From NCBI RefSeq assembly GCF_009711165.2, contig NZ_WMID02000019.1, positions 1 through 64,000 of the forward strand: a stretch of 64,000 bases of DNA, written 5' to 3'. Below the pieces are notes generated by a model. It was not told the DNA's origin, made no database searches, and was given only the letters and a program-made list of their open reading frames with translations. Shown here piece by piece: positions 55,566 to 63,867 of this stretch. This DNA is from Flavobacterium sp. MC2016-06 (lineage in GTDB: Bacteria > Bacteroidota > Bacteroidia > Flavobacteriales > Flavobacteriaceae). The stretch's first letter is position 1, and the number at the start of each line of letters is the position of its first letter. Both the position numbers and the translations under genes were made by a program.

Positions 55566-55802
55566 TTATTTTAAAGGCTTAGGATATCTGACCTTAATAT
55601 TACGAATTAACTCTTCTAATCCATTCAATTTTAATTCATAAATCAACTGTAGCTGCTGTCCTAATTCACCTTTTGGAAAACCTTTATTCTGGTACCAAAC
55701 CACATAATATTCGGGTAAATCGATTAGATAACGTCCTTCGTATTTCCCGAAAGGCATTTTGGTGTGGGCTAATTTTATGAGAAGTTTACTGTCTTGTTCC
55801 AT
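55566..55802 (-). CDS. DUF3820 family small protein
   Basis: The 78 residues contain the DUF3820 pattern MPFGKYEGRYLIDLPEYYVVWY followed by NKGFPKGELGQQLQLIYELK. The domain occurs alone and beside exonuclease folds and may bind nucleic acid. The gene is isolated, upstream of a repeat-filled gap. Confidence 0.8.
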   Translation of the reverse strand: MEQDSKLLIKLAHTKMPFGKYEGRYLIDLPEYYVVWYQNKGFPKGELGQQLQLIYELKLNGLEELIRNIKVRYPKPLK

Positions 55803-55887
55803 GTTTAAAAAAAAGAAGCAAGAAAAAAGAATATAGATTCATTCTCTCTTCTTGCTTTTATATATGATGCAAAGCTATTATTATTTT

Positions 55888-56160
55888 TCTTTTTTTGCCA
55901 CAGATTAAAAGGATTAAAATGATTTTTTTTTTCGCCACGAATTACACTAATTTTCACGAATAGATTAATGTAAAACGAAAAGTACTTCTTTTTTTGCCAC
56001 AGATTAAAAGGATTAAAATGATTTTTTTTTCGCCACGAATTACACTAATTTTCACGAATTGATTTGTGGAAATTTGTGTAATTCGTGGCGAACTTTTTCT
56101 ACCACAGATTAAAAAATCATTTTAATCCTTTATCCCGATAGCTATCGGGAGTGGCAAAAA
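55888..56160. repeat. Composite direct and inverted repeat with an 18-bp palindrome
   Basis: This fills most of the 372-bp gene-free gap. Two near-identical units of about 77 bp (55888-55965, 55987-56063) each read TTTTTGCCACAGATTAAAAG, then GATTAAAATG, a T-run and CGCCACGAATTACACTAATT. An inverted third copy follows (about 56063-56160), interrupted by the perfect palindrome TCCCGATAGCTATCGGGA at 56133-56150. There is no ORF. It probably belongs to a dispersed repeat family of this genome. Confidence 0.75.
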
Positions 56161-56174
56161 TTTAAACTAAAAAT

Positions 56175-58103
56175 TTAATAATGCCATCTCACAAACGCTT
56201 CCATAGCAGCGTAAGTTGCTAAACCTAATTGCTGGTACAAAGCTGCAGTTTCGTGATTTCTATCTTCGGCTCTCTGCCAAAATTCTCTAGCATCTGTTCC
56301 TTGAAAAACAACACCGTCTTTTTGAGATTGGTGTTTGAAAATTCCGTGACGTTTTGCTAAAACTTGGTCTGGACTCATTGGCACAGCCATTTCAACTTCA
56401 TCAATTCCCCATTCCTGCCAAGCGCCACGGTACAACCATAACCAGCAATCATCCATAAATGACTTTGGTTTAAGTTCTTTTACAGCTTCAAAAATAGCAT
56501 CTAGACAAACTTTGTGCGTTCCGTGTGGATCTGCTAAATCTCCTGCAGCATAAATTTGATGTGGTTTAATTTTTTCAATTAAATCTACTGTCAATTGAAT
56601 ATCTTCTTTCCCGATTGGTTTTTTCTCGATTGTCCCTGTTTCGTAAAACGGAAGTTCCATAAAATGAATCTGATCGTCTGTTAAACCTACAAAATGACTT
56701 GTTGCTCTCGCCTCGCCTTTTCTAATTAATCCTTTTATATAACGAACTTCTGGAATGTCAATTTCGCTGTTCTTTTTATTTTTTAAGAATGTAACCGCTT
56801 TTTCGTAAATAGCATCAGCCTCTGGACTTTTGATTCCGAATTTCTCGTTGTAATCAATCACGAAACTTGCAAAACGCAGCGCTTCATCATCCGCTACAGC
56901 GATATTTCCAGAAGTCTGGTACGCCACATGTACTTCATGCCCTTGCTCTTGCAGACGCATAAAAGTTCCTCCCATACTAATAATATCATCATCTGGGTGC
57001 GGGCTGAAAATTAACACACGTTTTCTAGCTGGCTCTGCTCTTTCAGGACGATTTGCATCCTCTGCATTTGGTTTTCCACCTGGCCATCCTGTAATTGTAT
57101 TTTGTAATTTATTGAATATCTTAATATTGATATCGTATGCCGGACCAGAATCTGCCAATAAATCGCTCATTCCGTTTTCGATATAATCGGCATCGGTAAG
57201 CATTAAAATTGGTTTTTTCAATTTTAGCGCCAATCCTAAAACGGCTTTTCTAGTCAATTTATCGCTCCAAATTACTTTTTCAACCAACCACGGACTATTA
57301 ATTCTAGTTAGTTTTGAAGAAGCTTCTTTATCTAAAATAAAAACAGCATTATTATGTTCCTGCAAAAATGAAGCTGGAACTCTATTGGTTACTTCGTCTT
57401 CTACAGATCTCTTAACAACATTTGCTTTTCCTTCTCCCCAAGCCAGTAGAATTACTCGTTTGGCTTCCATGATTTTTTTAACTCCAAGTGTAATTGCTGT
57501 TCTTGGTGTATTGCTCAAACCAGAAAAATCTTTACTTGCTGCAACTCTCGTAATATGATCTAAAGCGACCAAACGAGTTTTAGAGTTTTGAAGCGAACCT
57601 GACTCATTAAAACCAATATGTCCGTTTCCTCCAATTCCCAGAATCTGCAAATCGATACCGCCCAAAGCTTCAATTTTAGCTTCGTAATCGGCGCAATAAT
57701 CGGCAATTTGTTGTTTGCTTAAAAGTCCGTCTGGAACATGTGCATTTTCAGGTAAAATATCAACATGATCAAACAGTAATTCTTTCATAAAACGAACATA
57801 ACTGTTGATAGAGTTAGGTTCCATTGGATAATATTCATCCAAATTAAAACTAATTACATTTTTAAAACTCAAACCTTCTTCTTTATGAAGACGTACTAAT
57901 TCTGCATACAATCCTTTTGGAGAAGAACCTGTTGCAAGACCTAAAATACACGACTTGTTTTCTTTTTGTTTTGATTGAATTAAAGCTGCAATTTCCTGGG
58001 CAACAGCTTTAGAAGCTTCATTAGAGTTTTCGAAAACTACTGTATTAATGTTTTCAAATCGTTTCTCGAAGCCTGTTGCTTTGTCTATTTTACTTTTTAA
58101 CAT
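56175..58103 (-). CDS. nagB: Glucosamine-6-phosphate deaminase fused to a PIG-L/LmbE deacetylase-like domain
   Basis: This 642-residue fusion has a complete NagB domain (about 20-275: LGLATGSSPKGLYAELV, NLDEYYPMEPNSINSYVRFM, GIGGNGHIGFNESGS), which converts GlcN-6-P to fructose-6-P and ammonia. It also has a C-terminal PIG-L domain (about 360-640: VLIFSPHPDDDIISMGGTF with the zinc-binding HPDD). PIG-L enzymes deacetylate GlcNAc-type substrates, so deacetylation and deamination could be joined. It closes the sugar cluster, 30 bp after the transporter gene. Such long NagB proteins are known in Bacteroidota. Confidence 0.92.
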   Translation of the reverse strand: MLKSKIDKATGFEKRFENINTVVFENSNEASKAVAQEIAALIQSKQKENKSCILGLATGSSPKGLYAELVRLHKEEGLSFKNVISFNLDEYYPMEPNSINSYVRFMKELLFDHVDILPENAHVPDGLLSKQQIADYCADYEAKIEALGGIDLQILGIGGNGHIGFNESGSLQNSKTRLVALDHITRVAASKDFSGLSNTPRTAITLGVKKIMEAKRVILLAWGEGKANVVKRSVEDEVTNRVPASFLQEHNNAVFILDKEASSKLTRINSPWLVEKVIWSDKLTRKAVLGLALKLKKPILMLTDADYIENGMSDLLADSGPAYDINIKIFNKLQNTITGWPGGKPNAEDANRPERAEPARKRVLIFSPHPDDDIISMGGTFMRLQEQGHEVHVAYQTSGNIAVADDEALRFASFVIDYNEKFGIKSPEADAIYEKAVTFLKNKKNSEIDIPEVRYIKGLIRKGEARATSHFVGLTDDQIHFMELPFYETGTIEKKPIGKEDIQLTVDLIEKIKPHQIYAAGDLADPHGTHKVCLDAIFEAVKELKPKSFMDDCWLWLYRGAWQEWGIDEVEMAVPMSPDQVLAKRHGIFKHQSQKDGVVFQGTDAREFWQRAEDRNHETAALYQQLGLATYAAMEAFVRWHY

Positions 58104-58133
58104 GATATATAATTTTTTTTCTTTTTCTAAGAT

Positions 58134-59513
58134 TTAAATGTTCCATCTTCGGTATTTATGTCCTTTTACTGCGTAAAAAAGAATCATAAAATAGGATGGC
58201 AACAGCATTAAATAAGCAAGTTGATTACCGCTTCTTGATGTTAATTCAACTCCATTTTCAATATTTGATGTATTTACAGTCTCTACAATCATTCCGTAAA
58301 ATAACGGAAAAACTGCACCGCCAATAATTCCCATAATCAAAATTGCACTTCCAATTTTGGTATATCCGCCTAAATCCTGAAGCGCCATTGGCCAAATTGC
58401 CGGCCAGCAAAGCGCATTTGCCAAACCTAATAAGGCAACTAAAAGAATTACAACTGGCAGATTTGGGATTCCAGGTAACTGTATCATTACTTTTGGAGAA
58501 ATTAGAACAATGGCTAAAACCAAAATTACGCCTAAAATTCCCGAAGCTTTTAAAGCCGTAACCTGCGATAAATGTTTAGGTATTAATGTGATTCCCAATA
58601 TGTATCCTACAACCATTGCTGACATTGTAAATGAAGTTAATTTTAAATAAAAATTCCCTTCATCGCCATAAACTCCTAATTGTTTACCAAATCCTCCGAT
58701 AGAATCTCCAGCTAAAACTTCGGCTGCTAAATACAGCATCAAAGTTACAACTCCTAAAACCAATTGCGGGCGTTTGAAAGCGTTTTTTATTTGCTTAAAA
58801 ACACTCAAATTTGTTACATTTCCATCTTCATCCAAATCAATTTCTGGAAGTGGAGAAAACTTAACAAGCATTGCTAAAACCATAATAATCAAACCCATAT
58901 AAAGATATGGTCTTTGTAATTGCAATGCAAGAGAATTTAAAGCGTTTGTTTTAGACACTTGATCCAGCAATGCAATTTTATCTGCGGTGAAATCTTTCAT
59001 GTTAGATAAGACCAAAGCCGTTAATATAATTGGCGCCACAAATCCGGCGAGTTTGTTTGCAATTCCTAAAACACTGATTCTTGCTGCAGCACTTTCCCTT
59101 GGTCCAATTACTACAACATAAGGATTTGAAGCAGTCTGTAAAACTGCCAAACCAGTTCCCATTACAAACAATGCAATTAAAAACAATAAAAAAGTACGGC
59201 TTGAAGCGGCTGGATAAAACATAAACGCACCAGCAGCAATAATTAATAATCCTAAAGAAATACCATTTTTATAGCCTACTTTTTCGATGATCCAAGATGA
59301 GGGAACTGCCATAACAAAATAGGCAATATAAAAAGCAAAAGTCACAAAATAAGCTTGTGAAGAAGTGAGCTCACAAGCCAATTGAAAAAATGGAATTAAA
59401 GGTCCGTTAAGCCAAGTTACAAATCCCAGAATAAAAAATAATGCGGTTAAAATAACCATCGGAATAACTGGATTCCCTTTCTCTAAACGAATTGCACTTT
59501 CAATGTTTGACAT
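58134..59513 (-). CDS. FucP/NagP-type sugar MFS transporter
   Basis: This encodes 459 residues with about 12 transmembrane helices. FVTWLNGPLIPFFQLACELTSSQAYFVTFAFYIAYFVMAVPSSW and NPYVVVIGPRESAAARISVLGIANKLAG are hallmarks of the FucP/GluP/NagP sugar:proton symporter group. It sits directly upstream of the NagB fusion, so an amino sugar such as GlcNAc is a reasonable substrate, but this is inference. Two small hairpins lie in its 165-bp upstream gap. Confidence 0.87.
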   Translation of the reverse strand: MSNIESAIRLEKGNPVIPMVILTALFFILGFVTWLNGPLIPFFQLACELTSSQAYFVTFAFYIAYFVMAVPSSWIIEKVGYKNGISLGLLIIAAGAFMFYPAASSRTFLLFLIALFVMGTGLAVLQTASNPYVVVIGPRESAAARISVLGIANKLAGFVAPIILTALVLSNMKDFTADKIALLDQVSKTNALNSLALQLQRPYLYMGLIIMVLAMLVKFSPLPEIDLDEDGNVTNLSVFKQIKNAFKRPQLVLGVVTLMLYLAAEVLAGDSIGGFGKQLGVYGDEGNFYLKLTSFTMSAMVVGYILGITLIPKHLSQVTALKASGILGVILVLAIVLISPKVMIQLPGIPNLPVVILLVALLGLANALCWPAIWPMALQDLGGYTKIGSAILIMGIIGGAVFPLFYGMIVETVNTSNIENGVELTSRSGNQLAYLMLLPSYFMILFYAVKGHKYRRWNI

Positions 59514-59585
59514 ACTATTTTTGGTTGATTGTTACTAGATTTTTTTGATCTCAAATCTAAACTAGAATCAACACTAAATTATTTG

Positions 59586-59624
59586 TTGCGTTTTTTACGC
59601 AAGTATTTGCATTTTTTTTGCAAA
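59586..59624 (-). promoter_or_regulatory. Two adjacent short inverted repeats upstream of the MFS gene
   Basis: TTGCG...CGCAA (59586-59602) and TTTGCA...TGCAAA (59606-59624) flank T-runs. They may be a terminator for the nucleotidyltransferase gene or operator half-sites for the MFS-nagB transcript. The sequence does not decide between these. Confidence 0.4.
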
Positions 59625-59678
59625 GCAAAAGTAATACAATTAGTTTGTCTTATCCCTAAATTAGATATGAAAATTTTG

Positions 59679-60560
59679 TTAATTTTTTGTTTCCCAATTT
59701 AATTCAGGATAATATTTCTGAAGATATTCTTTAACGTCTGCAATATCTTCTTTGGCAGTTAAATCGGGTACATGCTCTGAAAACGGAATCCCAATTGTGG
59801 TGTTTGGATTTTCTTTTACGGAGTTTAAAAGTACCGTTGGCAGTTCTTTTTCGTCTCTTTCTGGATGAACTGGGCAATTTTTAAGATGTGTATACAATGT
59901 TGCTCCGTTAAATTTAAAAGCATTCATACTCACTCTTATTTTCCCTTCAACATCTTTATATTCTTCTAGAACATCGGCAGAAGGTTTTTCTAGAATGTCT
60001 AATAGTTGATTGTCCTGGTCTAATTTGGCAATTGCAAAACGCGAAATACGTTCTATGGGAAATTCCAATGCATCGCGATCGTAACTTATAAAAGCGTTCG
60101 GACTTTCTGTTTCTCTAAGCGCCAATAAAGCTGCTGCCGAATACAAATTATCGCTGTTGCAAACCGAATACTGCTGTCTATTTAATTCTGGATATTGCTC
60201 AACTGCCTGAAATAAAGCATCAGCAGTACCAAATGGTTTTATTCTTCCTTCTGGAATATATTGTACAGCAAACGAAATATTGAGTCCATGAAAGTTGTTG
60301 TTTTTCATTTCACTTCCGTAAAACTCCTTAAAAAGTTCGCCTTGTTCTCCTATAATAATATAAATGTTTTGATACCCTGCTCTTTTTGCATTCAATAAAA
60401 GATAATCTAAAAGTGGTCTTCCGCTGGCTCCTACTCCAATTAAACCTTTGCTTCTCTCGTTTGCCTGCGCAATTTCTTCGGGTGATAAATGAGCCAAAAC
60501 GGCTTCTTTTTTCATGCGGGAAGAAGCTCCTCCGGCAAGAATAATTAAATTGTTGTGCAT
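59679..60560 (-). CDS. Sugar-phosphate nucleotidyltransferase-like protein
   Basis: The 293 residues adopt a nucleotidyltransferase pattern: IILAGGASSRMKKE (phosphate-binding loop), NIYIIIGEQGELFKEFYG, GTADALFQAV and the metal-binding SVCNSDNLYSA. Members transfer NMP to sugar-1-phosphates. It lies 8 bp after the GHMP kinase gene, suggesting a kinase-nucleotidyltransferase salvage pair that makes an NDP-sugar. The specific sugar is unknown. Confidence 0.82.
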   Translation of the reverse strand: MHNNLIILAGGASSRMKKEAVLAHLSPEEIAQANERSKGLIGVGASGRPLLDYLLLNAKRAGYQNIYIIIGEQGELFKEFYGSEMKNNNFHGLNISFAVQYIPEGRIKPFGTADALFQAVEQYPELNRQQYSVCNSDNLYSAAALLALRETESPNAFISYDRDALEFPIERISRFAIAKLDQDNQLLDILEKPSADVLEEYKDVEGKIRVSMNAFKFNGATLYTHLKNCPVHPERDEKELPTVLLNSVKENPNTTIGIPFSEHVPDLTAKEDIADVKEYLQKYYPELNWETKN

Positions 60561-60568
60561 ACTATATT

Positions 60569-61660
60569 TTAAATTTCAATATTTTCTAAAATTCTCACAC
60601 CAGGATCTACGCTCACTGCATACGCTTCTTCTGCTCCAGCGTCTAAAATTGCTTTTATTACCAAATCTTCATTTTTAGGATCGGCAATAACCACAATACT
60701 TCCGCCTCCGCCAGAACCTACAATTTTGGCTCCGTAAGCACCTGCGCGCAATGCAGCATTAATCATATTGTCTATTCTTGGTACTGTAATTTTGAGTAAA
60801 TCGCGCAAAACAGCGTGATGTTCATTCATCCAAAAACCAATCTTCTTTAAGTCTAAAACTGATTTTTCAAACTCTTTCTGCGCTTCTTTGGTGTAATGAT
60901 AATTTTTGATTGCTGCTTCAAAAAACGGAATTAATCGATCTGGAAGACAATTTCTGTATCGGTCTAAATCTTGAATTTCAGAAGCATTCAAATCAAATTT
61001 TGGAAAGTTCTGTTTTACAATATCAATTGCCATTAAAGCATTTCCTTTTAATTCGCCAATCACACCGATGGTTTCTTTAGGAACTCCAGAAACTCCTGTA
61101 ATCAAACCTTTTAATTCTGTTCCGATAATTTTATACGAAAACGGATCTTTCGTATTAATGTATACAATATTGCCAGCTCCAATGCTAAAATGATCCATCA
61201 TACCGCCAGGTTCGCCGTGTTCTAAAACTTCAGATTCATACCCAAGTTTTGAAATAAATTCTGGCGTTACCTCATGGTCAATTCCAAAAGCCGTAATTAG
61301 AAAACGAATCCAAGCCATCAATAAAGCCGATGAACTTGATGTTCCTGAATTTATCGGAATATCGCCTGTAATGGTAATATTGTAACCAGCTGTTGGTATA
61401 CAGCCATATCTGCGCAATACTCGCAAGGATGAAGCAAAGTAATCTCGAGGTTCTAAAATTTCGAAAGCGGCATGAATATCTATAATCCTAACATCGTTGA
61501 TGTCGATCATATTAAGAACAAACGAATTGATGTCATTTTGCTTTGCTGTTAGTTTTATATTGCGGTCTATTGCACAGGCAATAACGGGTAATCCTAAATA
61601 ATCCTGATGATCTCCAAAGAGACATGTTCTTCCTGGGGCTAATGACGTTATTTTTCTCAC
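60569..61660 (-). CDS. GHMP-family sugar kinase (galactokinase-like)
   Basis: This 363-residue kinase shows the GHMP motifs: SLAPGRTCLFGDHQDYLGLPV near the N-terminus (galactokinase-type GEHTDY variant), the ATP loop INSGTSSSSALLMAW, and AKIVGSGGGGSIVV at motif 3. It should phosphorylate a sugar at C1. FGDHQDY differs from the galactokinase signature GEHTDY, so galactose need not be the substrate. It is the first gene of the cluster downstream of two LacI-type operators and divergent from the LacI gene. Confidence 0.85.
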   Translation of the reverse strand: MRKITSLAPGRTCLFGDHQDYLGLPVIACAIDRNIKLTAKQNDINSFVLNMIDINDVRIIDIHAAFEILEPRDYFASSLRVLRRYGCIPTAGYNITITGDIPINSGTSSSSALLMAWIRFLITAFGIDHEVTPEFISKLGYESEVLEHGEPGGMMDHFSIGAGNIVYINTKDPFSYKIIGTELKGLITGVSGVPKETIGVIGELKGNALMAIDIVKQNFPKFDLNASEIQDLDRYRNCLPDRLIPFFEAAIKNYHYTKEAQKEFEKSVLDLKKIGFWMNEHHAVLRDLLKITVPRIDNMINAALRAGAYGAKIVGSGGGGSIVVIADPKNEDLVIKAILDAGAEEAYAVSVDPGVRILENIEI

Positions 61661-61795
61661 GTAAAAAATATATAATAAAATGTTGTAATTCAGTTAATTA
61701 CAACATTATTTAGTTATGAATTTATTTTTGGTTTTTGGTTTTGATTCTACGAAACTATAGATTATATTTTTATTAAACAAGAAAAAATATAAAAA

Positions 61796-61809
61796 TGTGC
61801 TCGAACACA
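61796..61809. promoter_or_regulatory. LacI-family operator O1 (candidate)
   Basis: TGTGCTCGAACACA is a near-perfect 14-bp palindrome with a central CG step, typical of LacI-family sites. It lies in the divergent region between the GHMP kinase and LacI genes and pairs with a second copy 23 bp away. Confidence 0.65.
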
Positions 61810-61818
61810 CTTTAAGAA

Positions 61819-61832
61819 TGTTCTCGAGCACA
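61819..61832. promoter_or_regulatory. LacI-family operator O2 (candidate)
   Basis: TGTTCTCGAGCACA shares 11 of 14 bases with O1 and is also a CG-centred palindrome (core CTCGAG). The 23-bp centre-to-centre spacing puts both sites close to the same face of the helix. Confidence 0.65.
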
Positions 61833-61879
61833 CTAAATATTTGAGCCGAAATATTTTTAAATAATTAAATCAAAGTTTC

Positions 61880-61887
61880 TATATTTG
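61880..61887 (+). promoter_or_regulatory. -7 promoter element of the LacI gene
   Basis: TATATTTG is an exact TAnnTTTG match that ends only 5 bp before the ATG at 61893. The transcript would start at or very near the start codon, which suggests a leaderless mRNA. O2 lies 48 bp upstream of the element. Confidence 0.45.
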
Positions 61888-61892
61888 CTTAT

Positions 61893-62930
61893 ATGGATAA
61901 AAAGTACACAATTAAGGATATTGCAAAAATGGCTGGAGTTTCTAAAGGAACTGTAGACAGAGTTTTGCATAACAGAGGAAAGGTTTCTCCTACGGCTCTA
62001 GAAAAGATTAATGAGGTATTGAATGTCATTAACTATGAACCGAACTTAATTGCGCGAAATTTAAAAAATACCAAAATTTACCGTATTTGTGTTTTACTTC
62101 CAGACCCAGAAATTGATTCGTTTTGGCTTCCTTGCGTAAACGGAATTCAAGAGGCTGTAAAGGAATTTAAAGCGTATAATGTAGTAATTGAAACACATTA
62201 TTTTAATCCAGAAAGCACTAAATCTTTTTTAGACACAAACGAAACTGTTATTGCACAATCTCCAGATGCCGTTTTGCTGGCTCCTTTGTTTCATAAAGAA
62301 ACTTTAGAGATTGTAAAACAATATGCCGAATTGGGTATTATGGTAAATACTTTTAATAACCAAGTGGAGTCTGATGCGATCACCAGTTTTGTAGGTCAGG
62401 ATTTGTACAAAAGCGGCCGAGTTGCAGCGAGTTTAATGAATTTGATTTTAACGGAAGGTCCAATTGCTATTGTACATATTGATGAAAGTCTGAAAAATGC
62501 GGTACACATGCAAGAAAAAGAAAAAGGCTTTAGAAATTATTTTGATGAAAAGAATCTCACCAATTTTTCTTTAATGACTTTAAAAATAAAATATCCCAAT
62601 GTAGAACATAAGTTTTTGAGCTTCTTAGAAGAATATCCAAACTTAAAAGGTGTTTTTATCACTACCTCAAAAGCGTATCAAATTGCATCGATACTTTCTA
62701 AAAAAGACAAAAAAATTGCACTTATCGGCTATGATTTAGTCGAAAAAAATGTCAATTACTTAAATCAGGGATTGGTTCATTTTTTAATTCATCAAAATCA
62801 AAAAAGACAAGCTTATTTAGGTGTCAGTACTTTAGTAGAACACTTTTTATACCGCAAAGAAATTCCAGAAACGATTTTATTGCCAATTGATATTATCAAT
62901 GTCGAAAACGCGAGTTTTTATATTTCTTAA
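61893..62930 (+). CDS. LacI-family transcriptional regulator
   Basis: The 345 residues begin with a LacI helix-turn-helix (YTIKDIAKMAGVSKGTVDRVLHNRGKVSPTALEKI) and the hinge-type NYEPNLIARNLKN. A periplasmic-binding-protein-like effector domain follows (about 62-335, ICVLLPDPEIDSFWLPCVNGI, SFVGQDLYKSGRVAA). It is divergent from the kinase-nucleotidyltransferase-transporter-NagB genes, with two operators between, so it most likely controls them in response to a sugar. Confidence 0.93.
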   Translation: MDKKYTIKDIAKMAGVSKGTVDRVLHNRGKVSPTALEKINEVLNVINYEPNLIARNLKNTKIYRICVLLPDPEIDSFWLPCVNGIQEAVKEFKAYNVVIETHYFNPESTKSFLDTNETVIAQSPDAVLLAPLFHKETLEIVKQYAELGIMVNTFNNQVESDAITSFVGQDLYKSGRVAASLMNLILTEGPIAIVHIDESLKNAVHMQEKEKGFRNYFDEKNLTNFSLMTLKIKYPNVEHKFLSFLEEYPNLKGVFITTSKAYQIASILSKKDKKIALIGYDLVEKNVNYLNQGLVHFLIHQNQKRQAYLGVSTLVEHFLYRKEIPETILLPIDIINVENASFYIS

Positions 62931-62998
62931 AGCTGGTTCTCGCTAAGTTTTTTTACTCGCAAAAAATATTGCTCGCAAAGAAGCAAAGTCGCAAAGTC

Positions 62999-63212
62999 GC
63001 AAAGTTTTTTAAGCTTCTTTTAAAATTATTAAAATAAAAAGCCGCGTAAATCTGCGTCTTCGCGATAGCGAATCAGTCTCATCCGTGTTCTGTATGCAGC
63101 ATTTGAATTGAGACACGGATAAAACAGATTTACTTCGTAAAGACGCAGATTTACGCGGGTTTTTATTTTAATTGGAAATAATGATTTTAAAATAGAAGCT
63201 TAAAAAACTTTG
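62999..63212. repeat. Large 214-bp imperfect palindrome
   Basis: This fills most of the 298-bp gap. The core arms CGCGTAAATCTGCGTCTT (63043-63060) and its exact complement (63140-63157) are flanked by further paired segments, including AAAGTTTTTTAAGCTTCT (63001-63018) with its complement near 63194-63211. An inner ATCCGTGT/ACACGGAT pair is at 63081-63120. A short GCAAAGTC direct repeat precedes it. No ORF; possible non-autonomous element or REP-type repeat. Confidence 0.7.
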
Positions 63213-63228
63213 TGCCTTTTTGCCATTA

Positions 63229-63867
63229 TCATTCCCGCAAAATAAACCTCCCAAACGAAGAAGCAATATGAAAATTAGGCGTTTCCGTTTCTGGATTTAC
63301 CCATGAAATCCAGGTTGGTTCGTATTTAGAATCCGAATTCTTAGAAAATTTGGCGCGATAAACTCCTGTTTCTATTGTATTGTTATGAATTAAATCTAAA
63401 GCTTTGAGCGAAGCAATACTAATCTTTCCTTGAAGCGTAAAAGAAGCTTCGTCTTTTGAAAATTTTATTTTTAAATCGGTTTTAGGCCAGTTCCAGTCAA
63501 AATCAAAATTCCAATCTGGATAGGCTTCAAAATCCATAATTCTTTCTGCTGTATCCATTTCTAAACAATAATACGGACTCAGCTTCTCATCTTTTCTAAA
63601 AAACAGTTCTACTCTATCAGAATTACAAACACTGTCAAAACTATCGTCTTTTAGATCCGTATAAATATCAGTATCAAAAACGCTGAAATTAAAATATAAA
63701 TTTTGAAGATCCCAAAGTGCTCTAAATTCAATTTTAGAAAATGAATCTGTTTTCCAAGGCGAACAAAAATCGGTTAAACAATTTGCTTTTTCCCATGAAA
63801 TATGTTCTCCTATTTCGTCTAAATTCTGCTGTTTTTTATCTATTAAAACTACTTGATATTCCTTCAC
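63229..63867 (-). CDS. CBM9-like carbohydrate-binding domain protein
   Basis: The 212 residues have the pattern of the family 9-like carbohydrate-binding domain: FRALWDLQNLYFNFSVFDTDIYTD, DRVELFFRKDEK, YYCLEMDTAERIMDFEAYPDWNFDFDW and PTWISWVNPETETPNFHIASSFGRFIL. No signal peptide is visible, so it is probably cytosolic or the domain of a larger system. It is separated from the sugar cluster by a palindromic repeat and may be unrelated to it. Confidence 0.8.
   Translation of the reverse strand: MKEYQVVLIDKKQQNLDEIGEHISWEKANCLTDFCSPWKTDSFSKIEFRALWDLQNLYFNFSVFDTDIYTDLKDDSFDSVCNSDRVELFFRKDEKLSPYYCLEMDTAERIMDFEAYPDWNFDFDWNWPKTDLKIKFSKDEASFTLQGKISIASLKALDLIHNNTIETGVYRAKFSKNSDSKYEPTWISWVNPETETPNFHIASSFGRFILRE

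Noticed and set aside
55888..56063. Possible CRISPR-like direct repeats
   Set aside because: Only two long units with no regular spacers, plus an inverted copy, and no cas genes. It is a dispersed repeat.
62970..63006. GCAAAGTC-type direct repeats as CRISPR or iteron array
   Set aside because: Two or three 8-9-bp copies without spacer structure. Part of a larger palindromic element; no replication gene nearby.
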